This document shows, one piece after another, positions 1 through 8,563 of a stretch of DNA of 64,000 nt; positions within the stretch are counted from its first letter, which is position 1; each line of letters starts with the position of its first letter. Both the position numbers and the translations under genes were made by a program. Under the pieces are notes generated by a model, which saw only the letters and a list, made by a program, of their open reading frames with translations, was not told the DNA's origin and did no database searches. Origin of the DNA: Candidatus Bathyarchaeum sp. (GTDB lineage Archaea; Thermoproteota; Bathyarchaeia; Bathyarchaeales; Bathyarchaeaceae); assembly GCA_026014565.1 (NCBI GenBank), contig JAOZIB010000001.1, forward strand, positions 62,001 through 126,000, in the 5' to 3' direction.

Positions 1-180
1 GTTCGATTCATCGATTTCCTCAAGATTTTTCCATCCTTCAGTAGGGGAATCGATTATTGTTACTTTGTAATCATTTTCTAAAACTGCAGCTGTATAAGCT
101 ATTGCTAAAGGTTGATAAACCGCAGGTTTACCCCAGCCTTTTGGATGAATTCTAGGGGGATTAATTAAACAAACATTCAT
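1..180 (-). CDS. B12-binding radical SAM protein, N-terminal fragment
   Basis: The reverse strand opens with ATG at 180 and reads through the window edge as 60 codons without a stop. The protein starts MNVCLINPPR, followed by a hydrophobic Ala/Ile/Tyr helix and VTIIDS. This is the usual first beta-alpha-beta unit of the cobalamin-binding domain in B12-dependent radical SAM enzymes. The radical SAM core itself would lie outside the window, so the substrate cannot be guessed. A second, complete radical SAM protein of similar build is at the other end of the window (62181-63806). Confidence is moderate because only the first 60 residues are visible. Confidence 0.7.
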   Translation of the reverse strand, partial: MNVCLINPPRIHPKGWGKPAVYQPLAIAYTAAVLENDYKVTIIDSPTEGWKNLEEIDESN

Positions 181-347
181 TTTAATTCCAGCAATCTTGT
201 TTTCATTTTTTTTGTAAGATCTGCTGGGGTTCATACATCAACAATTGAAGGATTGAAAAAATGAAAAAACCAAGCGCTACTATCACTTTGCTTAATCTAT
301 TTTTCTGATGCATGAACCCTTTCAGCTCCAAAGTTTTTTGATTTTTA

Positions 348-366
348 CTCCCGAAAAAAAAGGGAG
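348..366 (-). terminator. possible terminator behind the PQQ-repeat gene
   Basis: Five-base arms CTCCC and GGGAG enclose a run that reads as eight T on the minus strand, about 12 nt after the stop of the propeller gene. Archaeal termination mainly follows U-tracts, so the T run is the relevant element and the stem may be incidental. Confidence 0.35.
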
Positions 367-378
367 GGAAAGTTTTGT

Positions 379-2967
379 TCATTTTTTCTTTCGCAACTGC
401 AAAAAGCCAACCACAGTGAGAACTACTGCGATACCGACCAGCACTAGGATTATATTTTCTGTATTGAACAAGGGCACTTCTGCAGGTTCCAGAGTCACCT
501 CAGAAGGTTCAGAAGTCTCAAGCTCAACAAGACCAAAAGTCATTTCAGAATTGAGGGCAATTGATGTTCCGTAATATGTTGTTTCACCGTAAGGAGTTTG
601 TTCGTAACAGAATAGCAGCCAATCCACTGTTCCCCAATAGAGCTTATTGTCATAGATACATGGCGAAGACCAGCAAAATGCACCCCAGTTAGCATAATCA
701 ATTTTTTCTCCAGTTTCAGCGTCAAGAACATAGCATGCTTGCAATTCACTAGCAACATAGATTTTACCGTCAGCATACAAAGGACCACCATGCCAGCTAT
801 GACCCAAATATTGAGACCAAATCAGTTCGCCATTGGTAGCATTACGACAAAGAATACAGAAGAAGTCCATTACGTATATTTTGCCATTAGCGTAAACTGG
901 TGTAATACTATAAGGTAACGCCGCTGTAATTATGTGTTCAGAGAGCGTAGTAACGTTAGACCACCACAACTGTTCACCAGTGTCCACATCAATTGCATAG
1001 GTTCCCCAAGCGTTTGAAGCCTGAAAAACAATGCCATCAGCAACTACAGGCGATGCGAGAAGATGTCTACCGACCAACTGGCCACTACCTTCATATCTGT
1101 GGTAAGGAATTTCGGTTTCCCAAATAACAGCACCAGTATTTGCATTGAGCTTGTACAAAGTGCCGCTGTCTCCTCCAGTATCAACCTGTTTCCAAGCCGA
1201 TACTCCACCTACTGAAACATATACAGAACCATCACTTACAGCAAGATTGTTAGAAATCAACCCTCCAGTATCAAAGTTCCAAAGGACATTTCCAGTTGCA
1301 GCATCAAGACAGAAAGCAGTGAAGTTCCTTGAACCAACATATAATTTCCCGTCAACAATTGTCGGTGAAGAACTCCGTCTCTGCAAAGTATGATAGTAGA
1401 ATTTAACATCAGATCCAATATAGGTCTTCCAAACAAGAGTTCCGGCATCTGCATCTAAACAGTATTGATACCCATCATCAGAAACAAAGAAGACATTTCC
1501 GTCATATATAGCAGGATTGTTTTTAATAGCATCACCAGTTTCGTAGGTCCAAACGGATTCACCAGTCAGATGATCAACAGCATGAAAAACTCCATCATTT
1601 GATCCGACAAAGATCTTTCCATTATATGCAGCGGGGGCACCGTAAATTCCAGATCCAGCATCATAAGTCCATTTTACGCTCAATTCTTCAGGTCCACTAG
1701 CAAGGCTTTCACCTGTGTGCTGTGGATTTCCCTGGAAATCAGTCCATGGTATATCTTGGCCATAACAAACAGTTTGACCTCTAACATCACCAAGATACAG
1801 GTTGCCATAAGCAAGTATGTTATATATTCTTGGTGGACCGCCAAACTCTCGGTCACTTCCCAGAACAGACCTTGTTTTCCATAGAAACTCACCAGTATTT
1901 GCATCTAAGCATACGTATTCCTCTTTGTATCGCACTCCAGTCTCAGGATCCGTGTAATCTGAACGACCAGTATATGCATAGACTTTACCATCCCCTGCAA
2001 TAGTGTATGTTGGGTAACCGACGCCTCCATCAGTAGTCTTCCAAGTCCAAACAACTTGTCCAGTTTCAATATCTATTGCGTAAACCTTGTTGTCACAGTT
2101 AATAGAGTAAACTTTTCCGTCGTAAATAGCGCCAATGAACGACCAGAAACTATAGAACCCTTGTGGATCGTATGTCCATAAGACGTCACCGGTTGATGCA
2201 TCAAAGCAGTAGATAGGCCCCGATTGAGATGCTTGAATCCATTTGCCATCATAGTATGCACCATCATAGGACATGTAACCAACCATGGGTGTTTCCCAAA
2301 GCAAGTCCCCCGTCCTAGCATCTAAAGCAATAGCGGTAGATTCTAATGTTCCAACAAGTATCCGTCCGTCCTCTATTATCAACGTAGCTCCTCGATAATT
2401 CTCCTGTATGAATTTTTCATAAGCTAGAGTTGGAGCTTGTGTTATGTCCGGCCAGTTCCAAGCACGAATTGTTGAAGGCCCACCTCCACCACCAGTTTGA
2501 CTGTCTTGAGTCCAGAACATTCCTAATTCTGGGTCATAATTGTCTGCTAAGACATCATATGAAAACAGTTTAGTTCCTGTTGCAGTTTCAAAGACAGAGT
2601 TGGAAGCAATGAAGTGTGTTTCATCAATTTTTGTTGCACCATTACCGTCATATTGGTATACAACGTCTCCGGTCCAAGGATCAACAGCGTAACCTCCTGA
2701 CAGAAAAACTAAGCCATTAAATGCGGAAATAGGATAACCAAGACTGGATTCCCACGCAACGTTCTGAGAATCGGGAGCGGGTCCACTTCCTGCACGCCAA
2801 CCTAGTTTCATGTCACCTTTCATATTGTTAGGCCATTCATATTGAAGCAAGTCTGTGTTGTTTTCTTGAGCATTAACAGCGATATTGAAATTTACCAGAA
2901 TCATTGGGCAAATAAGAAAAACAATAGTAGTTAAAGCCAACAATTGCATTTTTTCATTTTTTCTCAA
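379..2967 (-). CDS. secreted PQQ-type beta-propeller protein with C-terminal membrane anchor
   Basis: An extracellular protein built from many copies of the quinoprotein (PQQ) propeller motif, such as LDARTGDLLWETP, FDASTGDVLWTY and DIETGQVVWTW, spread over the whole length; there are enough for two propellers. It begins with a basic n-region and a hydrophobic stretch ending NAQ (signal peptide) and ends with a single membrane helix followed by RKKK, so it should sit on the outer face of the membrane. The open frame extends to 3030, but a GAGGA ribosome-binding site at 2975-2979 lies 7 nt before TTG at 2967, giving a normal signal peptide; ATG at 2949 is another option. Such proteins usually act as surface scaffolds or binding proteins; no enzyme activity can be inferred. 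Its 5' flank and signal-peptide region are duplicated at 3861-4210. Confidence 0.85.
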   Translation of the reverse strand: MRKNEKMQLLALTTIVFLICPMILVNFNIAVNAQENNTDLLQYEWPNNMKGDMKLGWRAGSGPAPDSQNVAWESSLGYPISAFNGLVFLSGGYAVDPWTGDVVYQYDGNGATKIDETHFIASNSVFETATGTKLFSYDVLADNYDPELGMFWTQDSQTGGGGGPSTIRAWNWPDITQAPTLAYEKFIQENYRGATLIIEDGRILVGTLESTAIALDARTGDLLWETPMVGYMSYDGAYYDGKWIQASQSGPIYCFDASTGDVLWTYDPQGFYSFWSFIGAIYDGKVYSINCDNKVYAIDIETGQVVWTWKTTDGGVGYPTYTIAGDGKVYAYTGRSDYTDPETGVRYKEEYVCLDANTGEFLWKTRSVLGSDREFGGPPRIYNILAYGNLYLGDVRGQTVCYGQDIPWTDFQGNPQHTGESLASGPEELSVKWTYDAGSGIYGAPAAYNGKIFVGSNDGVFHAVDHLTGESVWTYETGDAIKNNPAIYDGNVFFVSDDGYQYCLDADAGTLVWKTYIGSDVKFYYHTLQRRSSSPTIVDGKLYVGSRNFTAFCLDAATGNVLWNFDTGGLISNNLAVSDGSVYVSVGGVSAWKQVDTGGDSGTLYKLNANTGAVIWETEIPYHRYEGSGQLVGRHLLASPVVADGIVFQASNAWGTYAIDVDTGEQLWWSNVTTLSEHIITAALPYSITPVYANGKIYVMDFFCILCRNATNGELIWSQYLGHSWHGGPLYADGKIYVASELQACYVLDAETGEKIDYANWGAFCWSSPCIYDNKLYWGTVDWLLFCYEQTPYGETTYYGTSIALNSEMTFGLVELETSEPSEVTLEPAEVPLFNTENIILVLVGIAVVLTVVGFLQLRKKK

Positions 2968-3200
2968 TTTTTTTTCCTCATATTTTTTGGTAGTGTGCAT
3001 ATCATCCGGTGTCAATTTAAATATTTCCATAAAAACACATATAAAATTAGATATTATTAATAAAAATTAGAAATATAATTAATATAGTCTAAAATTAACT
3101 TTGGAAAACGCATCCAGAAAACAACACATAGTTGATGAAAACAAGACACAACATCCACGTTTTCACACACCCAATGAATCCAAAAAAACAATTCTTCAAA
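2865..3200 (-). repeat. 5' end and upstream flank of the PQQ gene, intact copy of a degenerate duplication
   Basis: This segment, covering the codons around the signal-peptide cleavage site, the promoter region and further upstream DNA, resembles 3861-4210 in the same orientation. The best block, TGTTGTTTTCTTGA followed by a Thr/Ile/Asn-coding stretch, differs at only about four of forty positions. The TTTAAATA..TTCCATAAAAAC block and the ATTAATATA..CTAAAA block recur in the same order. Confidence 0.65.
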
Positions 3201-3234
3201 AAGGAGTTTAAAAAAAATGACAAACGATCGGCTA

Positions 3235-3813
3235 TTAGAGCCGATCATTCAACAACCCAGATCTTTTAATTCTAAGGTAAATCTTATGACCAATGTAGCC
3301 ACCAGCTACGGACTCAGCAATAATAAGAGGAAAAAGAAACAAGACAACGTTAAGGAAAACAATTACATACTCCAGAGGGTGAACCAAACACGAAGTCAGG
3401 GCCCCAAAAAATGGATTCACAGCCCAAAACACTACAGTAGTCAATACAGCCCATAAAAGTAATCTATTATGCCGCTTAAACACCCCATAAAAAGTATTAA
3501 AAATTATATCACAGATAAATGGAGTGATTATATAATTCAATTTTGATACTATATTATATGGATTCCCGCCAAAATGTAACGGAATTATCAATATCATAAA
3601 AAGCACTCCTTGAATAAAAAATCTCCAACGTCTACCCTCATACACTTGAATAGAAAAACTTGTTTGAATTGTTAATAATACAATGAACAGATAATTTGCG
3701 CCAGGTATCCCGGTTACCAGACTAGCAACTTGTCCAAACAATAATGTTGTAAGAAAACTTATGACAGCAACGACAATAATCAACGAAGTGTCCCTAGAAT
3801 CCACTACGTTCAC
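3235..3813 (-). CDS. multi-pass membrane protein of unknown function
   Basis: A 192-residue protein with about five hydrophobic segments (roughly residues 10-32, 40-58, 62-80, 118-138 and 150-172) and a short basic C-terminus (RIKRSG). The start is GTG at 3813. I do not recognise the family. The size and the GGYIGHKIY ending recall small integral membrane components such as transporter S-subunits, but no specific motif supports that. It lies between the intact PQQ gene and the decayed copy of that gene's 5' end, so it was either part of the duplicated unit or inserted between the copies. Confidence 0.6.
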   Translation of the reverse strand: MNVVDSRDTSLIIVVAVISFLTTLLFGQVASLVTGIPGANYLFIVLLTIQTSFSIQVYEGRRWRFFIQGVLFMILIIPLHFGGNPYNIVSKLNYIITPFICDIIFNTFYGVFKRHNRLLLWAVLTTVVFWAVNPFFGALTSCLVHPLEYVIVFLNVVLFLFPLIIAESVAGGYIGHKIYLRIKRSGLLNDRL

Positions 3814-4249
3814 CGCAATTTGTTTAAATTAACTAGAATGTGTATATTTATACCAGTTAATCATGTGTTGTTTTCTTGAACACTAACAGTAATGTTGAAA
3901 TTTGAAGAAGCATTCAACATACAAGATAATCAATATCGAATAAAGACAACCATTTGAGTTTGTTATTTTTTTCATTTTCATTCCTTCTTAATTTTTGATA
4001 AAACATGTATCAAAAAATTTAATTTAAATTTTTCCATAAAAACCCACATAAAAATAGAAAAAATTAAAAAAAAATCATAATGAAATTAATATATTCTAAA
4101 AATGATTTTTAAAGAGTGTCCAAAGGACAATAAATAATTGATTAAAATAAGAGATAACACCCATTGTTTGACAAAACCATGCCGAATAATTAGATGAAAA
4201 AAACTATATTGCAGAAATGGGTTTTTAGAATAATAAATGAGGAATTAAA
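3814..4249. other. 436-bp interval without an intact gene
   Basis: It holds the PQQ-gene remnant and its duplicated flank (3861-4210), is very AT-rich, and ends with a GAGG ribosome-binding site at 4239-4242 serving the next gene. No RNA gene was recognised. Confidence 0.6.
3861..3981 (-). pseudogene. remnant of a second PQQ-protein gene (signal peptide only)
   Basis: On the minus strand an AAGGA site precedes ATG at 3981, which opens MKMKKI and a hydrophobic stretch. After a frame change the sequence reads NFNITVSVQENNT and then stops at 3861. The intact gene downstream has NFNIAVNAQENNT at the same point of its signal peptide. The remainder of the gene is absent. The upstream DNA to about 4210 is also similar to the flank of the intact gene. 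This is what remains of a tandem duplication. Confidence 0.6.
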
Positions 4250-4726
4250 ATAAAGATCGATCAAATCGACGTTAAAATTCTAAATGCCCTAATAAAAGAT
4301 GCACGATACAAATTTTCAGACATTGCAAAAGAGTGCGGAGTAACTACAAGCAACATTGTTCAAAGATTTAATAAATTGAAACAATCCGGAGTAATCAAGG
4401 GAACTGTTCTGAGACTAAACATGAAAGAGTTTAACAAAAAATATGTTGTAATAATAGATATAGATGTTAACCACAAAGAAGTGGACAACCTCATTAGTTT
4501 TTTGAAAAAAATGCCAAACCTAGTCCTAACTTGTAGATTAATAGGAAAACGTGATGTTCATGCATCATTTTTAACCGAGTCACTTGAAGAAATTGATCAA
4601 ATGAGAGAACTCATAAAAGCCCAAAAAGGAGTTATAAAAGTGTGGATATCAAACAGTCTCGACGAAACAGGCATATTTCCAGAAAATATTGTGATAAGCC
4701 CAACGGAGAAAAAAACAGTTGGATAA
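4250..4726 (+). CDS. Lrp/AsnC-family transcription regulator with a non-standard start codon
   Basis: The frame encodes a complete Lrp-type helix-turn-helix (DVKILNALIKDARYKFSDIA, then a recognition helix with SNIVQRF) followed by an AsnC/RAM ligand domain. No ATG, GTG or TTG exists between the upstream in-frame stop (4238-4240) and the helix-turn-helix. The first standard start, at 4376, would delete the DNA-binding domain. A GAGG site at 4239-4242 points to ATA at 4250, with ATT 4244 or ATC 4256 as alternatives. Alignment with the downstream paralogue (TTG GAT AAA ATT GAT) places the start at the same point. Either a rare AUA/AUU start is used or the start codon has been lost. The stop overlaps the next regulator by 8 nt, so the two are probably co-translated and may form heteromers. 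Confidence 0.65.
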   Translation: MKIDQIDVKILNALIKDARYKFSDIAKECGVTTSNIVQRFNKLKQSGVIKGTVLRLNMKEFNKKYVVIIDIDVNHKEVDNLISFLKKMPNLVLTCRLIGKRDVHASFLTESLEEIDQMRELIKAQKGVIKVWISNSLDETGIFPENIVISPTEKKTVG

Positions 4727-5171
4727 AATTGATTTGGAAATATTAAAAGAATTAAACGAAGACGCACGAAAATCATTTAGAGAAATCGCTAAAAAATTGG
4801 GATTGTCAAATCAGACGGTAATAAACAGATACAACGAAATGAAAAAAAAAGGAACGATACAGTTCTGCTCGGTCGCAATTGACCTTGAAAAAATTGGATA
4901 CACTAGTTCAGTGCAATTGCTGATGAACAGCTCAAAGGGCCACAATCTATCGAGTGTCCTTGAAAAACTCAAAAAAACAAAAAACATACTAATTGTAAGT
5001 AAAACAATAGGAGATTTTGAAGGATATGTTATTTTAGCATTCAAGAACATCCAAGAACTCTATGAATTAATTCTTCAGATTAAAAGCCATGAAGAAATAG
5101 GAAAGATTGAACTTTCCTTTGTTGTACCTGGAATTAGAATTTTCCCAGGAAGCAGAGGGTTGCTACACTGA
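4719..5171 (+). CDS. Lrp/AsnC-family transcription regulator
   Basis: A 150-residue protein with an N-terminal winged helix (LEILKELNEDARKSFREIAK, recognition helix NQTVINRYNEMK) and a C-terminal AsnC-type sensor fold. It starts with TTG at 4719, inside the end of the preceding paralogue. Proteins of this family bind DNA as dimers or octamers and respond to amino acids or related metabolites. The tandem overlapping pair suggests a two-subunit regulator; the target genes are not evident because a decayed gene lies downstream. Confidence 0.85.
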   Translation: MDKIDLEILKELNEDARKSFREIAKKLGLSNQTVINRYNEMKKKGTIQFCSVAIDLEKIGYTSSVQLLMNSSKGHNLSSVLEKLKKTKNILIVSKTIGDFEGYVILAFKNIQELYELILQIKSHEEIGKIELSFVVPGIRIFPGSRGLLH

Positions 5172-5238
5172 AGAAAACATTCAAACAAAAAATGGGAGTT
5201 AGCGGGAAAAAATGTCGGGTGATGTCGTCAGTGATGCC

Positions 5239-5860
5239 TTAATCCAGACTAGACCATAAGCCCTTCACAGAGGGAACAACAATCACACATAATAGGTTTT
5301 CTTTTACAAAAACAGCCAAATCAACAAAAGAGCGGTCTACAAATTGTTCGTTAGAGAAACCAGTAAAAGACAAACATTTTGGATTACAATCAACAATAAC
5401 ACCGTTCAAATCAAAAACCAAAAGAGTCTGGAGTTTGCTCAAACACACCTCAATGTTTTTCTTCAGATTCCATGATTTTTTGCTCCATTTCTTTACGTTC
5501 AGTTGTTTCATTAAGAGATAAAACAAGTACACGAATCTGTCGCTTTGCATCTTTTACAGGGAAACTGTCCAATACCAGTAAGTTATTCCTCGTTCGGGGT
5601 TGTAGGGATACTCAAAGGGTTTATCAAAAAACTTTACGCGTTTGCCGGTCTTTTTGACATTCTCGAATATTTTTTTGTTTCTTCATTTGGAAATATCGCA
5701 AAATGGCTTGTTCCAATCAATTCGTCAGCTTCATAACCGCAACCTTTTGCGTAAGCAGAGTTAACTGCCAAAAAATTAAAATTTGCATAAGTATGCAATC
5801 ATAACGCCTACGTTTTCCATTATTTCGTTAAGCACAAGTTTTTCAATAAAATACACTGCT
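5239..5860 (-). pseudogene. decayed PAS-domain sensor protein
   Basis: On the minus strand successive fragments of a PAS/PAC protein follow each other in different frames: LAVNSAYAKGCGYEADELIG, then IFENVKKTGKRVKFFDKPFE with YWYWTVS, then NETTERKEMEQKIMESEEKH, then a second PAS start (VFDLNGVIVDCNPKCLSFTG) that ends early at 5239. At least three frame changes are needed to read it continuously. The order PAS-PAC-linker-PAS is typical of archaeal sensor histidine kinases or PAS-only signalling proteins; no kinase core is present. Confidence 0.75.
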
Positions 5861-6055
5861 CACTTCTTTGACAATAGGACCCCCACACAGTCATACCAGT
5901 AAATAATATGTTTGTAACAGTTATAATAATTTTGAACAATAAATATGAATTTTTGTGCTTTTTCTAGATTGCCCAAAATTTGAAAATACACCTATATGAT
6001 CAAAGCAAAGAAAAAATGTAGAGAAAAAAGTGATGGATGTTTCCATCCTGTTAGA

Positions 6056-6670
6056 TTATTCGTCTGTTGACATGATTGGTTCTGATGCAGGTGGCGGCGA
6101 CGTGGATTCGGTTCCTTCCATGTAAGTCAGGACTGCTGAGCGTGCAATGAAAACTCCGAATATTGGAGCGATAGCGGTCGATAAGAACCATCCAATTACG
6201 GGGATTCTTCCGATTGCGGTAACTATTACTCCACAGATGAAAACAGCTACAACCCAAAGGATGTAATTGATCCATCCGATTTTTCGTATTATGTCCATGA
6301 TTTCTGAGAAAGCAAAGGCTTTACCGAAGTCGTCGTGTTTTATCATGTTAATTAGTCCCATTGATAGTATAATTGTAAGGAAGAAGGCCAGAACGACTCC
6401 AACAAGGAGTAATATGATCGCTAGAAATGTGCTAACTCCAGATATTATTGGAAATCCAAATCCAGACAAGAAGAAAAGCGAGCCAGCAGGAATGAACAGA
6501 AGTATTGGAATTATCATGAAAATGACTGCAGTAATGACTACTTTTAGTCCTTGAATCCACAAGTCAACAAAATCTGTTAACGGGGGGAGTTGGTTGGAGT
6601 CTTTGGGTTGTTTGATTACTTTTACCAAGTATCCTACAACAACAAAGTTCACGATGGGGATAACATCCAA
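6056..6670 (-). CDS. DUF4013-like membrane protein; ancestral start blocked by two stops
   Basis: A 204-residue integral membrane protein with IPIVNFVVVGYLVKVIKQ near the N-terminus and about five further hydrophobic segments, as in DUF4013 proteins. The usable start in this frame is TTG at 6670. The same frame continues upstream as QSLNYTKLLFNDLVQ, which fits the usual beginning of this family, to an ATG at 6745, but codons 2 and 4 after that ATG are TAA and TGA. The gene is therefore either translated from an internal start (losing about 25 residues) or newly inactivated. The Pro/Ser-rich tail after the last helix is not conserved. The function is unknown; the family is widespread in archaeal membranes. 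Confidence 0.65.
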   Translation of the reverse strand: MDVIPIVNFVVVGYLVKVIKQPKDSNQLPPLTDFVDLWIQGLKVVITAVIFMIIPILLFIPAGSLFFLSGFGFPIISGVSTFLAIILLLVGVVLAFFLTIILSMGLINMIKHDDFGKAFAFSEIMDIIRKIGWINYILWVVAVFICGVIVTAIGRIPVIGWFLSTAIAPIFGVFIARSAVLTYMEGTESTSPPPASEPIMSTDE

Positions 6671-6861
6671 AATTATCAGCAGCAGTAGTTGTACCAGGTC
6701 ATTGAAGAGCAGCTTAGTGTAGTTAAGGGACTGTCAAATTTACATCAAGCTTCAATTGAGTTTCCTCAACTAACTACAGTGTAATGTAAATAGATTAAAC
6801 CTTTGGTTCATGTTAAACTACAGTTATACAGATTTAGCAATCAAGAAAAACAAAAAAATAT

Positions 6862-7188
6862 TTACTCATTCAGCACTGATTGCAAACGCGCCAATAGCTC
6901 TATGTTATTCTGTGCAAGAATAATTATCAAGTTGATTCCTTGTTCAGCTATTTTGTAGATATGTTTTTTGTTTTGATATTCCCCGACAGTTAAGCCTTCA
7001 CGCTCTAGGGAATACAGATATGAGTAAATTGTTCCTGAATTTAACAACACATGAAAAGTACTATGAATGTAACTTAGCACATCATAACCCCTCATTGACC
7101 CTTTAAGTCCAGTAAAGATAATCAAATCAACAAACGATTTTACAGTATGTTTACGTAACTTCTCAGCAGTTGAATCAAAAAGAGACAA
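6862..7188 (-). CDS. PadR-like winged-helix regulator
   Basis: A 108-residue protein whose core (GYDVLSYIHSTFHVLLNSGT, IYSYLYSLEREGL, a wing, then IYKIAEQG) matches the PadR winged helix. It lacks the long C-terminal dimerisation helices of PadR-s1 proteins, so it is a short-form regulator. A stop codon directly precedes TTG at 7188, which is therefore the first possible start; no clear ribosome-binding site is seen. Genes on both sides run away from it or are unrelated, so its target is probably its own promoter or a distant gene. Confidence 0.75.
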   Translation of the reverse strand: MSLFDSTAEKLRKHTVKSFVDLIIFTGLKGSMRGYDVLSYIHSTFHVLLNSGTIYSYLYSLEREGLTVGEYQNKKHIYKIAEQGINLIIILAQNNIELLARLQSVLNE

Positions 7189-7432
7189 CTAGTTCACATC
7201 CAAAGGGGTACAATTCATGGTTTTTCGGCGGGGTTACGTTTTCATCTTTTGGAGTTAAGATTAGAGGATGCAAAACCAGAATCGTTTTGCACATTTGAGT
7301 TAAAGGATGATTTTGTAACATGGACGCCAAATCCAGCAGGATGTAAGCGTTATTTAGTTTTGCCACAAACTCAAACGAAATTTTTTGACAAGGCTTATAG
7401 GAGAAATCCACTTAAACAAATGAAGAGTGGGC

Positions 7433-8563
7433 ATGTCTTCAAAACTGATTGTGGTCAAAGTTGGCACAGCGAGCCTAACCAAAAACAATGGTGTTCTAAA
7501 CAAAGAACTAATGGCCAAACTGGTTGACCAAATAGCATACGCAATCAAACAAGGCAACAAAATCGTTTTTGTAACCTCTGGAGCAGTAGCAGCAGGCATG
7601 GCAGAATTACAAATTCCACCAAAACCCAACGATATAGTCTTCCAGCAAGTTTGCGCAGCTTCGGGACAGAGCATAATCATGTCCACATACAGGGAGCTTT
7701 TCAAAAAGCACAACCTAAAAGTTGCCCAAATCTTGCTAACTGCAGAAGACCTCTCAAACCGTGCGGCCTATTTGCATATTTGTGATGTTTTAGAACTTGC
7801 GTTACAGTTAGGAATTGTTCCCATAATTAACGAAAATGATGTAACCTCCACGGACGAGCTAATCCCAATAACAAAAGGTTACGAAGTTAACTTTAGTGAC
7901 AACGACAACCTTTCAGTAAGAGTAGCAAACGCCCTAGAGGCAGACTTGGTCATCATACTATCCAACGTGGACGGCCTTTACACCATGCACCCCAAAAAGA
8001 AGGGAGCAAAACTAATCCAAACCGTTGAACAAATCACCCCTGAAATTGTATTCGAAATTGATGGAAAAAGCAAACTCGGCAGAGGGGGCATGAAAACCAA
8101 ATTGAAAGCCGCACAAGTCGCCACAGAAAGCGGAATTCCTTTGGTTATTGCCAACAGCCAAACAGAAAACGTGATAACTGACATAATTGCAGGAAAACAA
8201 GTAGGCACCCTGTTTAAGGCACAAGAAAAGTTGCCAGGAATAAAACGGTGGATAAGTTATGGTGCTTCGGTTAAAGGGCAAATTTTTGTAAATAAAGGCG
8301 CCAAAAAAGCGATTCTTGAGGGAGCGAGTCTTCTCCCGGTAGGCGTAACTAATGTGGAAGGAACATTTAACGAGGGAGAAGTAGTATGCCTCATCGACCA
8401 TAACGGTGATGAGTTTGCAAAAGCAAACCCTAATTACAATAGCGGCGAAATCGGGGCAATAAAAGGTTTAAAAACAAATCAAATCAAAAATGCTCTAGGG
8501 TACATCCGCCATAAAGAGGTAGTTGCCCGAAAAAACATATGCTTATTGAAGTGTGAAATATGA
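7433..8563 (+). CDS. proB: glutamate 5-kinase
   Basis: Catalyses ATP-dependent phosphorylation of glutamate to gamma-glutamyl phosphate, the first step of proline synthesis. The amino-acid-kinase fold starts with VVKVGTASLT, continues with VTSGAVAAGM, and has the NENDVTS and FSDNDNLSVRVA substrate/nucleotide motifs and GRGGMKTKLKAA. The C-terminal ~90 residues form a PUA domain (KKAILEGASLLPVGV), as in bacterial-type ProB, and the total length is normal. ATG at 7433 is used; GTG at 7427 is in frame two codons earlier. A TATA-like CTTATAG at about 7394-7400 fits a short leader. It overlaps proA by 4 nt. Confidence 0.93.
   Translation: MSSKLIVVKVGTASLTKNNGVLNKELMAKLVDQIAYAIKQGNKIVFVTSGAVAAGMAELQIPPKPNDIVFQQVCAASGQSIIMSTYRELFKKHNLKVAQILLTAEDLSNRAAYLHICDVLELALQLGIVPIINENDVTSTDELIPITKGYEVNFSDNDNLSVRVANALEADLVIILSNVDGLYTMHPKKKGAKLIQTVEQITPEIVFEIDGKSKLGRGGMKTKLKAAQVATESGIPLVIANSQTENVITDIIAGKQVGTLFKAQEKLPGIKRWISYGASVKGQIFVNKGAKKAILEGASLLPVGVTNVEGTFNEGEVVCLIDHNGDEFAKANPNYNSGEIGAIKGLKTNQIKNALGYIRHKEVVARKNICLLKCEI

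Noticed and set aside
7249-7527. 92-codon plus-strand frame overlapping the start of proB
   Set aside because: No family pattern, runs out of frame into proB and includes the proB promoter region.
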